Shown here piece by piece: positions 11,236 through 22,163 of a DNA stretch of 64,000 nt. The DNA is from Pictodentalium vernedei (taxonomy: Eukaryota; Mollusca; Scaphopoda; Dentaliida; Dentaliidae): the NCBI GenBank assembly GCA_031216915.1, contig CM062296.1:61865084-61929083 (forward strand), given 5' to 3'. The first letter of the stretch is position 1; the number at the start of each line of letters is the position of its first letter. The notes under the pieces were generated by a model. The model saw nothing but the letters and a program-made list of their open reading frames with translations, was not told where the DNA came from and ran no database searches. The translations under genes and the position numbers were made by a program.

Positions 11236-12110
11236 TTAATAACTCAATTTATAGCAAATTTAGTCTTAGATTTTGCAGGAAAGGGTAAAGTGTCGGGAAG
11301 TTATGGCCTGATCTGGACCAAAATCTACACAATACAAGACCATAAAGCTGAAAAGAACTACCAGCTGAGAATGATGCTGCTTCGGTTATAACAAAAACAA
11401 GGATTATACATCGCCGATGCAGGGTCGAGGGTTTTTGCACCTATAATGCTTGTCATTATAAGAAAATCAAGTCCATCGATATTAGTTCGGGTTATTATGC
11501 TTATGAGCTGAAAACACGTAAAAATTAATGAATTCAGGGCATAAATCTGCTCAATATGGCTGTAACGTGTCGATTTTCAATCTCCTTCAAGACATTGTTA
11601 AAAAAGCCTCACATACCAAATCCATTGATACTTGAAGTTTCCACAGTAACGAGCTGGAAACAGGCAAAAAATAACGAATTAAGGGTTATAACTCCGCTCT
11701 GTATGACCGAACCATGCCAGTTTTCCGACTCATCCAAGACATTTTTAAGGAAGTTTAACATTCCAAATATTGACAAAATCCACTGATATTTGTTCAAGTT
11801 ATCGCTCTGACGAGATGATACGATGGTCGCCCTCCTCCCATCCTGCTTGCCCTCCGGCCAACTTCATGAAACTATAGGGCGCGTTTTAAAATAACTCGAC
11901 CAAAAACCCCAAAATTAGTTTTTGCAAAGAAGGGATTAACATTTAAGACATTTTAGACCCACCAGCTACAAATTCAACATAGTGCAAACTCTAGTCTATA
12001 TAAACCAGGGTTAAAAAAAATTATCGCCCCCCCCCACCCCCCTGTTATTACAGCAGAAGCAAAGCATCTAAAAATGGACGGACTGGCGAACAACGGATGA
12101 CAGTTCCAGT
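11236..12110. repeat. Diverged tandem units (~150 bp) of a dispersed repeat
   Basis: Around 11520-11800 at least two units share a GGGCATAAATCTGCTC / GGGTTATAACTCCGCTC start, a CCTTCAAGACATTGTTAA / CATCCAAGACATTTTTAA middle and a TCCATTGATACTTG / TCCACTGATATTTGTTC end. The tail has a C run (12024-12035) and ACGGACTGGCGAACAACGGA followed by TGACAG near 12072. The style matches the Helentron-like repeats at the window start, but termini were not found. Confidence 0.45.
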
Positions 12111-12367
12111 GGTCAACATTATATGTACCTTACTATGGTACTATTGGTACACAACAGCCTCAGGTTCGCCTCGCTACAGTTGAAATTAGAAGACCTGCCA
12201 GAATTAGCACAGAAAATACTCGTTAGAAACAGAAAAAATAGCAAGACTACAGTATGTGGGTTGTGCATTACTACCAAAATCGTTGTGGGATAGATTTTTC
12301 ACTTAGTAATTATTTACCACTTTTGCAGCCGGTGGTCCATGCGATGAAAGTCAGAAGGTGTTTATTG

Positions 12368-12908
12368 TAGGGCTGTCACGATCAATCGATTAATCGATTG
12401 TTGATCGGTCACGGCGAAACCGATTAGTATTTTTCGTTGTCGAATAACCGGTAAATTATATCCCGTTTTAGACGTTTAATAATTAAAAGAAAATATGTTG
12501 AAAAAACTATTGTTTCTAAAGGTAAAGAGTTAAGAACATCGATGTTAAACCCCAATAAGCTATTGGAAGCATTTGTCTTTCAGGTACATTCATCAAAGCT
12601 TTGATGTTCTGAACTTTTGAACCGGCAGTGTAATAATCAAAACCGGTCGGCAGTTGCGAAGTTCGCAACTGCCGACCGGTCTTGATTATTACACTGACGG
12701 TTCAAAAGTTCAGAACATCAAAGCTTTGAATGTAACTAAAAGAGGATCGTCTTCGTTGTTTACTTGAGGTAGGTCAACTGACTTCAACTTCATTTTTATC
12801 GACTTCACAGAGAAGGAGATGGGGGTCATCTAGGTACGATCAAACGATTATCATCGATTATTTGCGACGATTAATCGATTCCTAAATTAAAAAATCGTGA
12901 CAGCCCTA
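12368..12908. mobile_element. hAT-type MITE, complete reference copy (H2)
   Basis: This is a 541-bp element with terminal inverted repeats TAGGGCTGTCACGAT / ATCGTGACAGCCCTA. It is flanked by a perfect 8-bp target duplication GTTTATTG at 12360-12367 and 12909-12916. An 8-bp duplication with a TAGGG-type end is characteristic of hAT transposons. Subterminal regions are rich in ATCGATTAATCG. The centre is a long palindrome (about 12595-12728) meeting at TTGCGAAGTTCGCAA. There is no transposase, so it is non-autonomous. Confidence 0.9.
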
Positions 12909-12916
12909 GTTTATTG

Positions 12917-13683
12917 TGCTGTTATGAACAAATATAGATACTTTTCGGGGAGGGAATTATATGCTGCTTCGAATAATTAGTAATCAAATGTCTTCATTCT
13001 GTATATGCAATCGAATTTTAATATCTATTTACGTCATTACGAGTACATGTATCACAGTAGAGGTTAGGAATGAAGTTAGAGATGTTTGTTCCATACGTGA
13101 CCCCGAACTTCTGTACAAATTAAACATTCTGTGCTGAACTAGAAAAAAACGGGACACTCAGTTGAAACCTTAGACTCGGTATTTTATACAGGACCCATGT
13201 TTTTTCCTGGTTATTTGCATCTGGAAATTATTTTTAGACTATGTTATGAAAATGCTCCAATCGAACATGTTCGTTTATAGGTGAGTTTGTGGAGTTTTCT
13301 TTTTCTCCACCACATACGTCTATCCAGGGTGAGATAGCAGGGAGAGACAGATGTACCCCACCCCACCCACGTGACGTTATACATTTATAATGTTATTATG
13401 ACGATATGCATAGTTTTTGGCTACCAACTAATTCATATTGACGTCATCAGGATGCCGTGTGTTCAAAGTTTGATGCTCTAAAACTCTTTAAACCCCAAGA
13501 TGCCACCGTTCCTAATTGATTTCGTGGTATATACCTTTGGTATATGCATAACTTTTGCATGGTCTTTCCGATGGTGTCATTAGTTTTTCAAAACAACGAA
13601 TACCAAATGAGTTGATTATATCAGCACGTGATCCTCGATCACCTCTGGCTAACGTAACCGCTGTATGGTGGGGGGAGAAAAAT
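12917..13683. other. No gene; short dispersed repeat at 13000-13075
   Basis: No gene was recognised. The segment around 13005-13072 (TACATGTATCACAGTAGAGG then TTAGGAAT) is matched in inverted orientation near 36338-36405, so it is a dispersed repeat of unknown type. Confidence 0.4.
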
Positions 13684-13838
13684 AATCCCTGATGGCTACG
13701 GGTGTGGGATGGGAAAATCTCACCCTCGGGGCAAGATATTTGGTCCAGACACTCGGCAAGCCTCGTGTCTGGCCCAAATATCTTGCCCTCGGGTGAGATT
13801 TTCCCATCCCACACCCGTACCCATCAGGGATTATAATA
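13684..13838. repeat. Long palindrome (foldback element)
   Basis: ATAATCCCTGATGGCTACGG then GTGTGGGATGGGAAAATCTC on the left is mirrored by GAGATTTTCCCATCCCACAC then CCGTACCCATCAGGGATTAT on the right. Arms are about 73 bp with a loop of about 9 bp near 13762. Open frames on both strands here are the two faces of this palindrome, not genes. It is probably a foldback MITE; target duplication is unresolved. Confidence 0.8.
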
Positions 13839-14953
13839 ATCCTCCCTTACCCATGCTCCATACAGTTAACAGTTGTCAGATAACCCTTGCCTCTCTCTGG
13901 TTACTGGGCCAAATACCAGATGCGATTGACTACACAAAGCGCCTTGCTGGCCAGGGAAAGATAATGAAACATAGGCTGAGGTCATCTGAACTAAGAACAT
14001 CTTTGACCTGCAACGGTTTCTATTTGACGACATTGTCCGAGAGAATGTCACGGTTTTCCATCCGAACGTCCCCCAGTTGACATAATGACCTCCTTGGAAA
14101 CGTGAACTGGATTTCTCCAATTTCGAATCGCTTGAAAATAATTTAACAAACTGAAGCAATTCTGTTAGAAAAAAAACATTTTCAGTTATTTGGCTTCTTA
14201 GGTGTAGCTACAATGCGATTATAAATAAATTTAAGTAAATAGGCCATGAATGACAGCGTTCGAGGTGATCGAGAAAATACGAAGTGACAACTTGTTCTGT
14301 TTTAGAGTGCCAATGATAGGAGCAAGTTCGAGAAGAAGACTTTCATATTCTCGTTCTGCAAGGTCTGTACAACTAGGTCTAGAGAAATGTGTCCGAAACG
14401 GGACAATGTCTTACTACCAAATTACTTCAACGTTTGGGGATAGGAGAATTATTTTTCGCAGAAATATTTGTTTTTCCTTGTATAATTAATAAGCTCTACT
14501 GACCAGATAAGGCGGTAGTTGGTCTTGAGAAATCCCAGTTATTTATATCACTTCTCTACAAAATAAATATCGAAGCTCATTTTTTTTTTCCTTTTGTTAT
14601 TGCGTATTTTTGGTTGGGGCAAGTCGGAGGATAAATAAATCATCCAGTTAGCGCCTTCAAATACTGAATTTATTTTTGCGCGCACATGGACTTCGAATCT
14701 TGCTTGCCAAACTGAAGCCCAGTACTCACAAAAACAAATTAATCATTTGAAGCACTGACTGGATATTCTAGATTTCAGACTTCAATATTCTGAAACAGGA
14801 ACGAATATTTTAGTATTTATCAATATTTATCTATCGGTATTTAAAACATATTTTGGCGTATTTACATCAATCAGTCTCAACCAAGAAGTTTTAGGATCTT
14901 GGCTTTCGGGGTAAATCATAATTGATGGTTTAAAATATTAAGTTGAAGTTCCT
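13839..14953. other. No feature recognised
   Basis: Mixed AT-rich sequence with short open frames on both strands, none with a recognisable motif. A T run lies at 14580-14590. Confidence 0.4.
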
Positions 14954-14954
14954 A

Positions 14955-15268
14955 CAATGAAAACTAGAAGTCCTGTCACGAATAGTGCGCTTTTATAGAC
15001 TTAATTGCGCGTTGGAATTGTGCGCAATTGACATATCGAATGGCATCCAAAGCACGGCATGTTTTCTTGGTTTCTCATAGCAAACACATGCAATGTTTCT
15101 GCCAATGTACCTCCGGGTTACCCGGAGGTCCATTGGCTGAAACATTGCTTGTGCACAGGCCATATGTACAGAATTTGATAGCTTTACTTGGGCCATAACG
15201 CGTACATTAACGCGCATATGAACGTGCTATTTGTGCGCATTTCATGACAGGACTTCAAGTTTTAACTG
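14955..15268 (-). mobile_element. MITE-A copy (314 bp)
   Basis: It is flanked by TA at 14953-14954 and 15269-15270. The left terminus is mutated (CAATGAAAACTAGAAGTCCT) and the right is TTTTAACTG. In reverse orientation it carries the CGCGTTGGAATTG block, the central palindrome CCTCCGGGTTACCCGGAGG and the TAACGCGTACATTAACGCGC block. No protein is encoded; minus-strand open frames are by-products. Confidence 0.85.
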
Positions 15269-15270
15269 TA

Positions 15271-16010
15271 GCATGTGGGCAATGTCACCCCCTTCACCAC
15301 TGTCCTGGTCCCACTCAATGAGCGCTCCATCACTACAAGTTGTAATTCAACTCTTGGTAGTATAAGCGCAAAAAGTCTGTAATGAATTTGAACTTTCAAC
15401 CAATCAAAATTCAGCATTATGGTTAAATCGAAATTAGCAGTCTCTTGAACCACTTTCTCAGTAATTCCCGCACACCGTCCAAAGACGACCCCCATATTTT
15501 ATCAAGAGTTTAGAGAAAATACCCAAACAAGAGAATGGAGGTGGATTTGTTTTTAAAAAAATTGACCGAGAAGAAATTCAAACATTCAAACATCTTGCCG
15601 CATGTTCATATTCCCAAAAGGATCAGTTACCCAAGGCAGGGTAGATATTGTTGTTACTAAAAACTCTCTAACTATTGAAGCACCTCCACACTGGTAGCAG
15701 CAATTAAAGCGGTGCTATACATATTTGCTTCTAAATAAAAATGTCGGCAGATCTCAAGATGTGATCTAACTGATCAGGAGTTTCTGATTTCTTCATAGTG
15801 AAAATTACTAAAAGATCTGTTAGTCGCTCATGTGTCTAGAGATTATGTCATTTCAATTTGGTTGTCCAGTTTCACACTGAAGGCCAAAGTAAAGTTTACC
15901 CACATCCTCGTACCATTGACAATGACACAATTCACAGGCACGTTACAGGCTTGCTACCAAGAATACCCTATGTCCTTCGACCATCAAAAGCTCCAAACCA
16001 ACAGTCGGGG
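15271..16010. other. No gene confidently recognised; weak open frames
   Basis: A minus-strand frame at 15262-15495 (contains LNFDWLKVQIHYRLFALILP) and a plus-strand frame at 15858-16064 (contains HPRTIDNDTIHRHVTGLLPR) are open. Neither shows a motif that I can name, and both run into MITE-A or palindrome sequence. They are more likely decayed retroelement scraps or chance. Confidence 0.3.
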
Positions 16011-16017
16011 GGTGCGC

Positions 16018-16408
16018 TTTACATAACGAGTTGGAATGGCGTAGTTATATTTCTAGAAATATGACTACAGTTAAAACTAGAAGTCCTGTCATGAAATACG
16101 CACAAATAGCACGTTGATCTGTGTGTTAATCTACGCGTTATGGCCATGGTAAGGCTATCAAATTCTGTACATATGGCCTGTGCACAAGCAATGTTTCAGC
16201 CAATGGACCTCCTGGTAATCCGGAGGTCCATTGGCAGAAACATTGCCTGTGTTTGCTATGAGTAACCGGGAGAATCTGCCATGATTCGGATATCATTCGG
16301 TATGGCAAATTGCGCGCAATTCCTACGCGCAATTAAGCCTAGATAAGCGCACGGTTCGTGACAGGACTTCTAGTTTTAACTGTACGCCATTCCAACGAGT
16401 TATGTGAA
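16018..16408. repeat. Palindromic element interrupted by MITE-A
   Basis: ACATAACGAGTTGGAATGGC followed by GTAGTTATATTTCTAG (16021-16056) is the inverted partner of CTAGAAATATGACTA (16052-16066) plus CGCCATTCCAACGAGTTATG after the MITE (from 16385). Removing the MITE and one TA gives a nearly perfect hairpin of about 35-bp arms centred on TTCTAGAA. Confidence 0.75.
16068..16382 (+). mobile_element. MITE-A copy inserted into a hairpin
   Basis: This is a 315-bp copy with perfect CAGTTAAAACTAGAAGTCCT and AGGACTTCTAGTTTTAACTG ends, flanked by TA on both sides. The central palindrome GACCTCCTGGTAATCCGGAG has several mismatches at its centre. The host sequence on the two sides is itself an inverted repeat. 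Confidence 0.9.
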
Positions 16409-17196
16409 ACACCCACCGATTCAAACACACATCACGTTCTGTGTTTATTACACATCCCATGCATTAAAATTCATTTAAATCAACAAAGTTTGATTCCGAT
16501 GTTTAAACCCAAAAGTGAAGAGTCCGTTTGTGTTGTTTGAAGCTGTATTGATCAAATGGATTGATAACATATCAAAATAACATTTTGGGAACCAGTGTAA
16601 ATTACATTCGTTATCTTTCTTATTGGGCGTGTTTGTTGAAATTCGTATCGCTGTTTCTCTTCTGCTGGTGTCCATTCACGCCTAAACATTTGGTGGCTAT
16701 TACTGTTAGTAAAATATAAGTACAGATTTGGGCAGATTTGCAAAACAGCTGGGAGAAACTTTTTTAAAAGAAGTTCGAAGCATGTCAAGATGTCCGAAGA
16801 GTTACCGAAATAAAGATAAAGTTGACCAATTTAGATATGACGGGATCCGCAGACCAGACGGTCACGGGACTGGGTTAATGTTGTGGTTGGAAATTGTTCG
16901 TTTTTTTTTTAAATTATCTCATTTTTGGTTAACTAATTTTGTTGTGAACCGACTTTATTTTGCTTTGCACGTTTTCATTTTCGCACGATGGGACAGGCGA
17001 TCGATAATTGTACAACGAAATTTTGAAACTTTTCGAAGCGAAACTAATGGCTCGAAAGGAAAGGAACTAGTATAAACAGTGCTTGGAAATAGTTCCGGCT
17101 TGTGCATCACCAGTTAAATACAGAATCATTTACATGTATGCCATAGCAGCCATTCCGTTAAATACAAGGGTATTAAGTTTAATGGATGTGTAATAA
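16409..17196. other. No gene confidently recognised; ORF of 115 codons
   Basis: A plus-strand open frame at 16728-17075 contains MSRCPKSYRNKDKVDQFRYD and IRRPDGHGTG, then low-complexity hydrophobic sequence across a T run. The minus strand has a frame with FRREWTPAEEKQRYEF. No family is recognised. The polar first half could be an exon, but supporting splice sites are weak. Confidence 0.25.
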
Positions 17197-17372
17197 TTAA
17201 CCCTTAGCTAATGAATCACCTGCATCTGCCGTGTAATACACAAATTGTGCAGCACAAATTGTGTTTTCAATGATTTCAACAAAGTCACATTATAAGTTCC
17301 CTCATTGCAACAAGTTTGTCGATCGTTCCAGTGAGGGCGCTATATGATATAGTTTTGTTGAAATCGTTGTGA
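17197..17372 (+). mobile_element. Decayed TTAA-type (piggyBac-like) MITE-B fragment
   Basis: TTAACCCTTAGCTAATGAATCACCTGCAT is read here in two pieces: TTAACCCTTAGC and TAATGAATCACCTGC. They match the start of the intact MITE-B at 32291. GATTTCAACAAA, CGTTCCAGTGAGG and ATGATATAGTTTTGTTGAAA also match, but the palindrome and the right terminus are decayed. It is an old copy. Confidence 0.6.
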
Positions 17373-17858
17373 GGTGCTATGCCAGTTATTATCAAATTTC
17401 GGCGGAATTTAAGAGGACCAGAAACCCCAAAAATAGAATTCGTGAAAACTTTTCTTTATTGAAGTTCTATGCAGATGAATCATTCTTAGGAATTAAAATT
17501 ACAAAATCCGTGCTTAATTGTTCTGTCATCATTCCACAAAATGTGCAAAACAAAACCTGAGAACACATGTTCTCTATGCCATAACTGAAGTATTTAGAGA
17601 TACTTTCTGAAAAAAAATTACTGGTCAATTTTAATATTTCTGTATGTTTATCGATAGTTAGGGCCCAATCATAAATTTTAACATGAAAAATTCAAGCAAT
17701 GTCAATTCGTGTTAGAGGTATGGTGTTTAGGGCAATTCTGTCAGAGAAACAATAATTTCGCCAGTAAGAAAAATGTCTAGTTTGGAGAATCGCCCACCCT
17801 TAACAAAATACACCACCTCACTCTGAAGTTCCCACATTATATAGAGGATCTCAAACGA

Positions 17859-17982
17859 GTGATGTTTGGATATAAGATTGTTTGAAACAAGATTGATGAA
17901 TTTGAGTCACAACGAGCCTAAAGGCTCGTTGTGAATCAAATTCATCAAACATGTTTCAAAAAATCTTATATCCAAACATCAC
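17859..17982. repeat. Foldback hairpin
   Basis: GATGTTTGGATATAAGATTG on the left is mirrored by AAAATCTTATATCCAAACAT on the right. The inner arms GATTTGAGTCACAACGAGCC-like and GGCTCGTTGTGAATCAAATT meet at CCTAAAGG near 17920. Arms are about 61 bp with a few mismatches and a small bulge. It is non-coding. Confidence 0.75.
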
Positions 17983-17989
17983 GAGTAAA

Positions 17990-19086
17990 AAATTCTGTAT
18001 ATCACATGAGTTTTCGAATGTTTTTTGCACTTTTTATTTAATTCATTGTCACTAAATTCTCCCAAAACAACAGACAATCAGTTCGTTGGCTCAGACGCTT
18101 CACCCCGTGACATCATGAATGCGCTTTACTTGAACCTGTTGTCGTAATTGACGTCATGTGAACGTTATGTCAAGAATACAATGCTGCTGCTATGGGACCA
18201 CGCGCCGATTATACACTAGCTGATAATCAGAAAATAAGACATGAGTTGCTACGTCGAAATTAACGACGTTTCATGTGATATATAATGTTTATCAAAGGAA
18301 AGACCAGAAAGGATCAATGGCAAGGTCAACGGGAGATGAGAAAAACTCGCTGTTATAGTGGGGACACGTTTCTATCAGGAGAGGCGCTATTTAGTTAAAG
18401 AGTGAGGAAATCAACGGAAAAGACGGGCCATATCTGATTTAAAATTACAAAATCGCCTTTTCGCATATGATACGTCCGTATAGCGTGAACTGAAAAATTA
18501 AGATCAATCAAAAAATTCAGTACTTGTTATATTGTCACCTTATCATACCTTCTTTCCAACAATAAAGACTCAATCTTTTCCTGATAGAAATTTTGATTTT
18601 TCATGCAGTAAACAAATAAATACATCGTGTTTGTTACAGAATGGACTATGTTAGTCTACTTAAGACAGGTTTGAATAAAGGCCAAACGTCAACTAAAAAT
18701 CATCAACTTCAAAAAAATAGAAAAATCTTATAATCAATGAAAAAGTGACATATCCAGCAATTGATGAACTGGTTTTCTTTGTAAAGTTAAGGAGAATATA
18801 AAAGTCAAATTGTGGTGCCACGCTTTTTGGCCTGTCACCACACGTGAAGTCTTTCCCCATAACTTTACAAATTCCAGTCGTGATTCTTTCGATCCAAAAA
18901 GATCCCATCAATTAAAACACCTTTTCCTCAAAAACGACTTTAATCTCGGCAATTTGCAAACAGAAATTGAAATGTGATTTTAAAATAAATCCTGGTGAAT
19001 GTAAAACGACAATTCAATTGTACATATAACATTCAAGGTGGAATTCGAACAGTTTATATTTGACTAAGATGGGTGGTTAAGAGAGA
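17990..19086. other. No feature recognised
   Basis: AT-rich. A minus-strand 72-codon frame at 18693-18911 (contains GKDFTCGDRPKSVAPQFDFY) is open, but it ends in a phenylalanine-rich low-complexity tail and has no known motif. Confidence 0.35.
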
Positions 19087-20010
19087 TAAAATGGGAAAGA
19101 AGTTCTGATGGAATCATGCAAACACTGTACAAAATGTGCATAGTGTCCGTAAACTGGGAAACATCACAACAAAGATATCGCCAGTGGAGATAGACCTTAA
19201 GCAGGGGTGCATCCTTTCGCCAATTCTGTTTACATACAAGATATAGAAGAGTTGCAATCGAAGCGGAGATGTGGTAAAAGTCGGAGAGACAAACATCCCA
19301 GGAATTTCCTTTGCTGAAGACATGGTTTTATTAGCTGAGAGTAAAGATGGACTATACACACTGTTAACCATAGTGGGAAATCACGGGAATGAATGGAGTT
19401 TTGAACTTAACGAATACAAAAGCTGGGTAATACCTGTGTGGCGTAGGGTAGATGAGTCGCGATGGTGGACGGTGGGTAAATGCTCTTGTGGTGAAGAGGA
19501 AAGCAAGGATGTAACAGTGAGAGAAACGGGCGCATATAAATACTTGGGGATGGATCGACGTATAACAGGTAGAGGCATATTCCAAAAACACAGATAAACT
19601 TTAAAGTACAGTTCAAATATATTTAACAAGGTGTTCGTTGGAAATAACTATTTGGGAGAGGAGAGGGTGGGATTATCAAGTATAACATATGGAACAGATG
19701 TGATCCCTCTAAACCAAATGGTAATGAGGAATTTGACGATTCTACAAAATGCTGTGGGCCGGTTGATGACTAGATCAAGTTATGCAGCCGAACTGGAAGA
19801 GGTCAGAGGGCAACTCGCGTGGATGCCGGTTATGATAGAATAGATATGGGAAAATGTTGATACCTAAATTACCTGGTAAATCTCCCAAACAACAAATGGC
19901 GTAAACTATGTTTAACCATGCTTGGAACTATATAGTCCAGAGAGGATGGATAAAGTAGGCGAGGGAGCTAACAGAGGACTACTCTGTAGAGACTGAGGAT
20001 CTAGAAGAGA
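19087..20010 (+). pseudogene. Non-LTR retrotransposon ORF2 fragment: reverse transcriptase core and downstream region
   Basis: Reverse transcriptase motifs are readable. VEIDLKQGCILSPILF (KQGC at 19199) matches the RQGCPLSPxLF block. ISFAEDMVLLAES (F at 19310) matches the catalytic F/Y-A-D-D block, with Glu in place of the first Asp, which would disable catalysis. Downstream, ITYGTDVIPLNQMVMRNL, ILQNAVGRLM and EEVRGQLAWMPVM (19631-19840) match the post-RT region of non-LTR elements (YGTEVIP...IQN.VGR...LRGELGW). Stops and frame changes break the reading frame at least twice. This is the 5' part of an element whose 3' end resumes at about 21095. Confidence 0.8.
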
Positions 20011-20021
20011 GACTACAAGCG

Positions 20022-20038
20022 GGGGGGGGGGGGGGGGG
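20022..20038 (+). repeat. Poly-G tract
   Basis: About 17 consecutive G bases follow the retrotransposon fragment. Such runs are common in this window and their length is unreliable in most sequencing. Confidence 0.8.
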
Positions 20039-20130
20039 CTTTATAATAAAGAGGGTTACGAGGATTGTAACAGAGAAGGGTGAGCAGGAATTGGAACCAA
20101 GAGTTCTTTAGATAAGTTATATTATAATAT

Positions 20131-20284
20131 TAGAACGTTTCTTTCCATGTTCTATCGGTCGATAGTACCAGAGATTGTGTGATTTCTGAAATAAAACCTT
20201 CAGCAGAAGCTGCTGAAGGTTTTATTTCAGAAGTCACACGAACTCAGGTACTATCGACCGATAGAACATAAAAAAAACGTTCTA
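20131..20284. mobile_element. Foldback MITE with TAGAACGTTT ends
   Basis: TAGAACGTTTCTTTCCATGT then TCTATCGGTCGATAGTACC on the left is mirrored by GGTACTATCGACCGATAGAA then CATAAAAAAAACGTTCTA on the right. The inner arms TTCTGAAATAAAACCTTCAG / CTGAAGGTTTTATTTCAGAA form the hairpin tip. The whole is a 154-bp near-palindrome lying inside the region that separates the two halves of the retrotransposon. Confidence 0.8.
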
Positions 20285-20289
20285 TTTTT

Positions 20290-21090
20290 TTATTATGCCG
20301 AACAAAAAATTGCTTTCATTGTTAAGCGCTAACTGCAACATGCCATCAATCTTGTAATAACAATGTACTCGAATCCAAAAACATGACGTCATTTCGAACA
20401 AATGACGTCTCTTTAGGAGATTCCAGATCACCAAATTCGAAAATGACTTGTCACAAGTGCCGTCGCTTTGGGAGTTTCTATATCACCAAATGCCAGTGTT
20501 TACAACTGCATCATGCTGTTCATGTTATAATTCATTATTAATGCTTGTGTGATACGTGGTATAAATGAATGGAATATAAATTCATGTTTCTTGAACGACG
20601 ACAGTTGTTTGAATTAAGCAGAGTGGAATAATTTATTTTGAACGTGAGGCGGAGGGTCAGTGAGGTCGTGGAGTACTAAACTTGTGGAACTATAATTGAT
20701 TGAAGTCATAACTCACATTCAGCCTAATTTCAGAATTCGCTGAAGTGGTGAACAACACGTGAGTTTTTAATATTTCTGATTCTTTTGAATTCATTGTTTG
20801 CAGCTGAAATTGAAAACACACCCACTGAAGATACCATATTTTATTTATTGGTAAGTTTGTGTCTATCGGTGACGAAAAAGGTTAAACGAATACAGCACCA
20901 GCGTTTGGTATTTGAGAAATTCCAATCAGAGCATTCGTAATCGACGCTGATCAATGAAAAAGGAGCCTACATTTTCTTTGTTTTCTTGTCTCCAGGGAAG
21001 AACGTTCAGATAGTTCCCGTGTTTTGCCCCGAAACTCCAGTACTATGACTTTTAAAAGGTGACAAATTAACCAATGACGACTTATGTTAC
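20290..21090. other. Insert between retrotransposon halves; nothing else recognised
   Basis: Two loosely similar blocks (GATTCCAGATCACCAAATTC near 20420 and GTTTCTATATCACCAAATGC near 20474) and ATGACGTCAT-like motifs near 20382 are visible. GGTATAAATGAATGGAATAT near 20558 is TATA-like. No gene is supported. Confidence 0.3.
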
Positions 21091-21094
21091 AAAC

Positions 21095-21625
21095 GTGAGG
21101 CGTAATAAAAAAAGGATGCCCCATCTTTTGAGAAGGACCCGGGTGGATCGTTTGGTGGGTCATTGTTGTTCAACTTAAGATCCAAATTACTGGAGTTGAG
21201 GGGAGAATCTAGAAAGACGAGGAAAGAGTGTGCCAAATGTGTAACTTAGGTGTAATGGAGACTCGAGAACATTTCACTTTAGAATGCCCAAATATTTTTC
21301 CAGTAGAACATGACTCATTGGGAAACTAATGGGAAATGTGCTGGAAACGTGGAGGATACTTGGATGAGGAAAGGGTACAATTGTGTAGTTGGGGAGGTCA
21401 AGAATGAACCAATGAAGGAAATTCTGAAACAGGTTTTGAATGGATGCTGGTAGATTATGAGGAAGAGTGGTGGAGGAATACACTCCAGGCCACTGGGTTG
21501 ATGTAGGCCTCTTCGTTAGAGAGCCGTGTCAAATCAGCAAAAGGCCAAAGATTTATTTAGCAATGAATTTATTTATTTATTTAATTGTTTATTTATTTAT
21601 TTATTTGTTCATTTATTTATAATTA
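21095..21625 (+). pseudogene. Non-LTR retrotransposon 3' end (same family as 36447-36980), with TTTA tail
   Basis: The plus frame reads GSLLFNLRSKLLELRGESRK followed by a zinc-knuckle-like block ECxxCNLGVMETREHFTLEC with frame breaks. This matches, word for word in places, the fragment at 36447. The Cys-His block with 'HFxLECP' is typical of the C-terminal region of non-LTR elements. The 3' untranslated end CAAATCAGCAAAAGGCCAAAG is followed by a TTTA microsatellite (21555-21620), a usual tail for target-primed retroposition. Confidence 0.7.
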
Positions 21626-21628
21626 AAC

Positions 21629-21715
21629 TTTTTTTCGGTTCATGCTTTTTCAGATAAAACGATTGGCTCACACGATTCTGTTTTTTCTTTTCATAACTCA
21701 ATGAACCGAAAAAAA
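21629..21715. repeat. Short element with 15-bp inverted repeats
   Basis: TTTTTTTCGGTTCAT (21629-21643) and ATGAACCGAAAAAAA (21701-21715) are perfect inverted repeats 57 bp apart. The size (87 bp) suggests an extremely short MITE or a structured RNA/DNA hairpin. Confidence 0.5.
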
Positions 21716-22001
21716 CACAATTAGGTCCGTCCCCAGCCACGCCCCTAAAATACCAGTCTTCGGAGTGGCAACATGGTGTTAAATCAATAGAAGTTAGAAC
21801 ACTGGCACTTTCTAAATGTGAAAAAGAAAAATAAATTTACATTACTAATTTATCACCATGAAATTATTTATAAAATATTTAAATGACCGTGGTGGGTCAA
21901 TTTTTCTTTTTCTTCACAAATGTATTTATTTGACATTTCAATTTTTACGCACACTGGGTGATCGTCTGCGTTCATCGTTTTACCCAAATCGATTGTAAAC
22001 A

Positions 22002-22163
22002 ATGGCTGGTCACGACGAATACGGCAATTTTGACATTGCAAATTTGAATGAAATTTGTGGAAATCAAAATGATTTTATATTTGAGGAAGAATATTTGGCT
22101 TTATATCTAACTCCACTTTTACACTTTTTTTCAGTTCTCGGGAAAAGGTCAAAACCAACATAA
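22002..22163 (+). CDS. Small ORF candidate (53 codons), unrecognised
   Basis: The start codon is in a strong eukaryotic context (AAACAATGG: A at -3, G at +4). The frame reads MAGHDEYGNFDIANLNEICG and continues acidic and polar up to a TAA at 22161. A polypyrimidine-AG (ACTTTTTTTCAG at about 22121-22132) lies inside it, so the last part might instead belong to a downstream exon with the first ~30 codons forming a first exon; a good donor was not seen. No homologous family is recognised. It could be a genuine small protein, a first exon, or chance. Confidence 0.25.
   Translation: MAGHDEYGNFDIANLNEICGNQNDFIFEEEYLALYLTPLLHFFSVLGKRSKPT

Noticed and set aside
13512-14080. Overlapping 100-123 codon open frames on both strands
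   Set aside because: They are the two faces of the 13684-13838 palindrome; translations of the two strands mirror each other.
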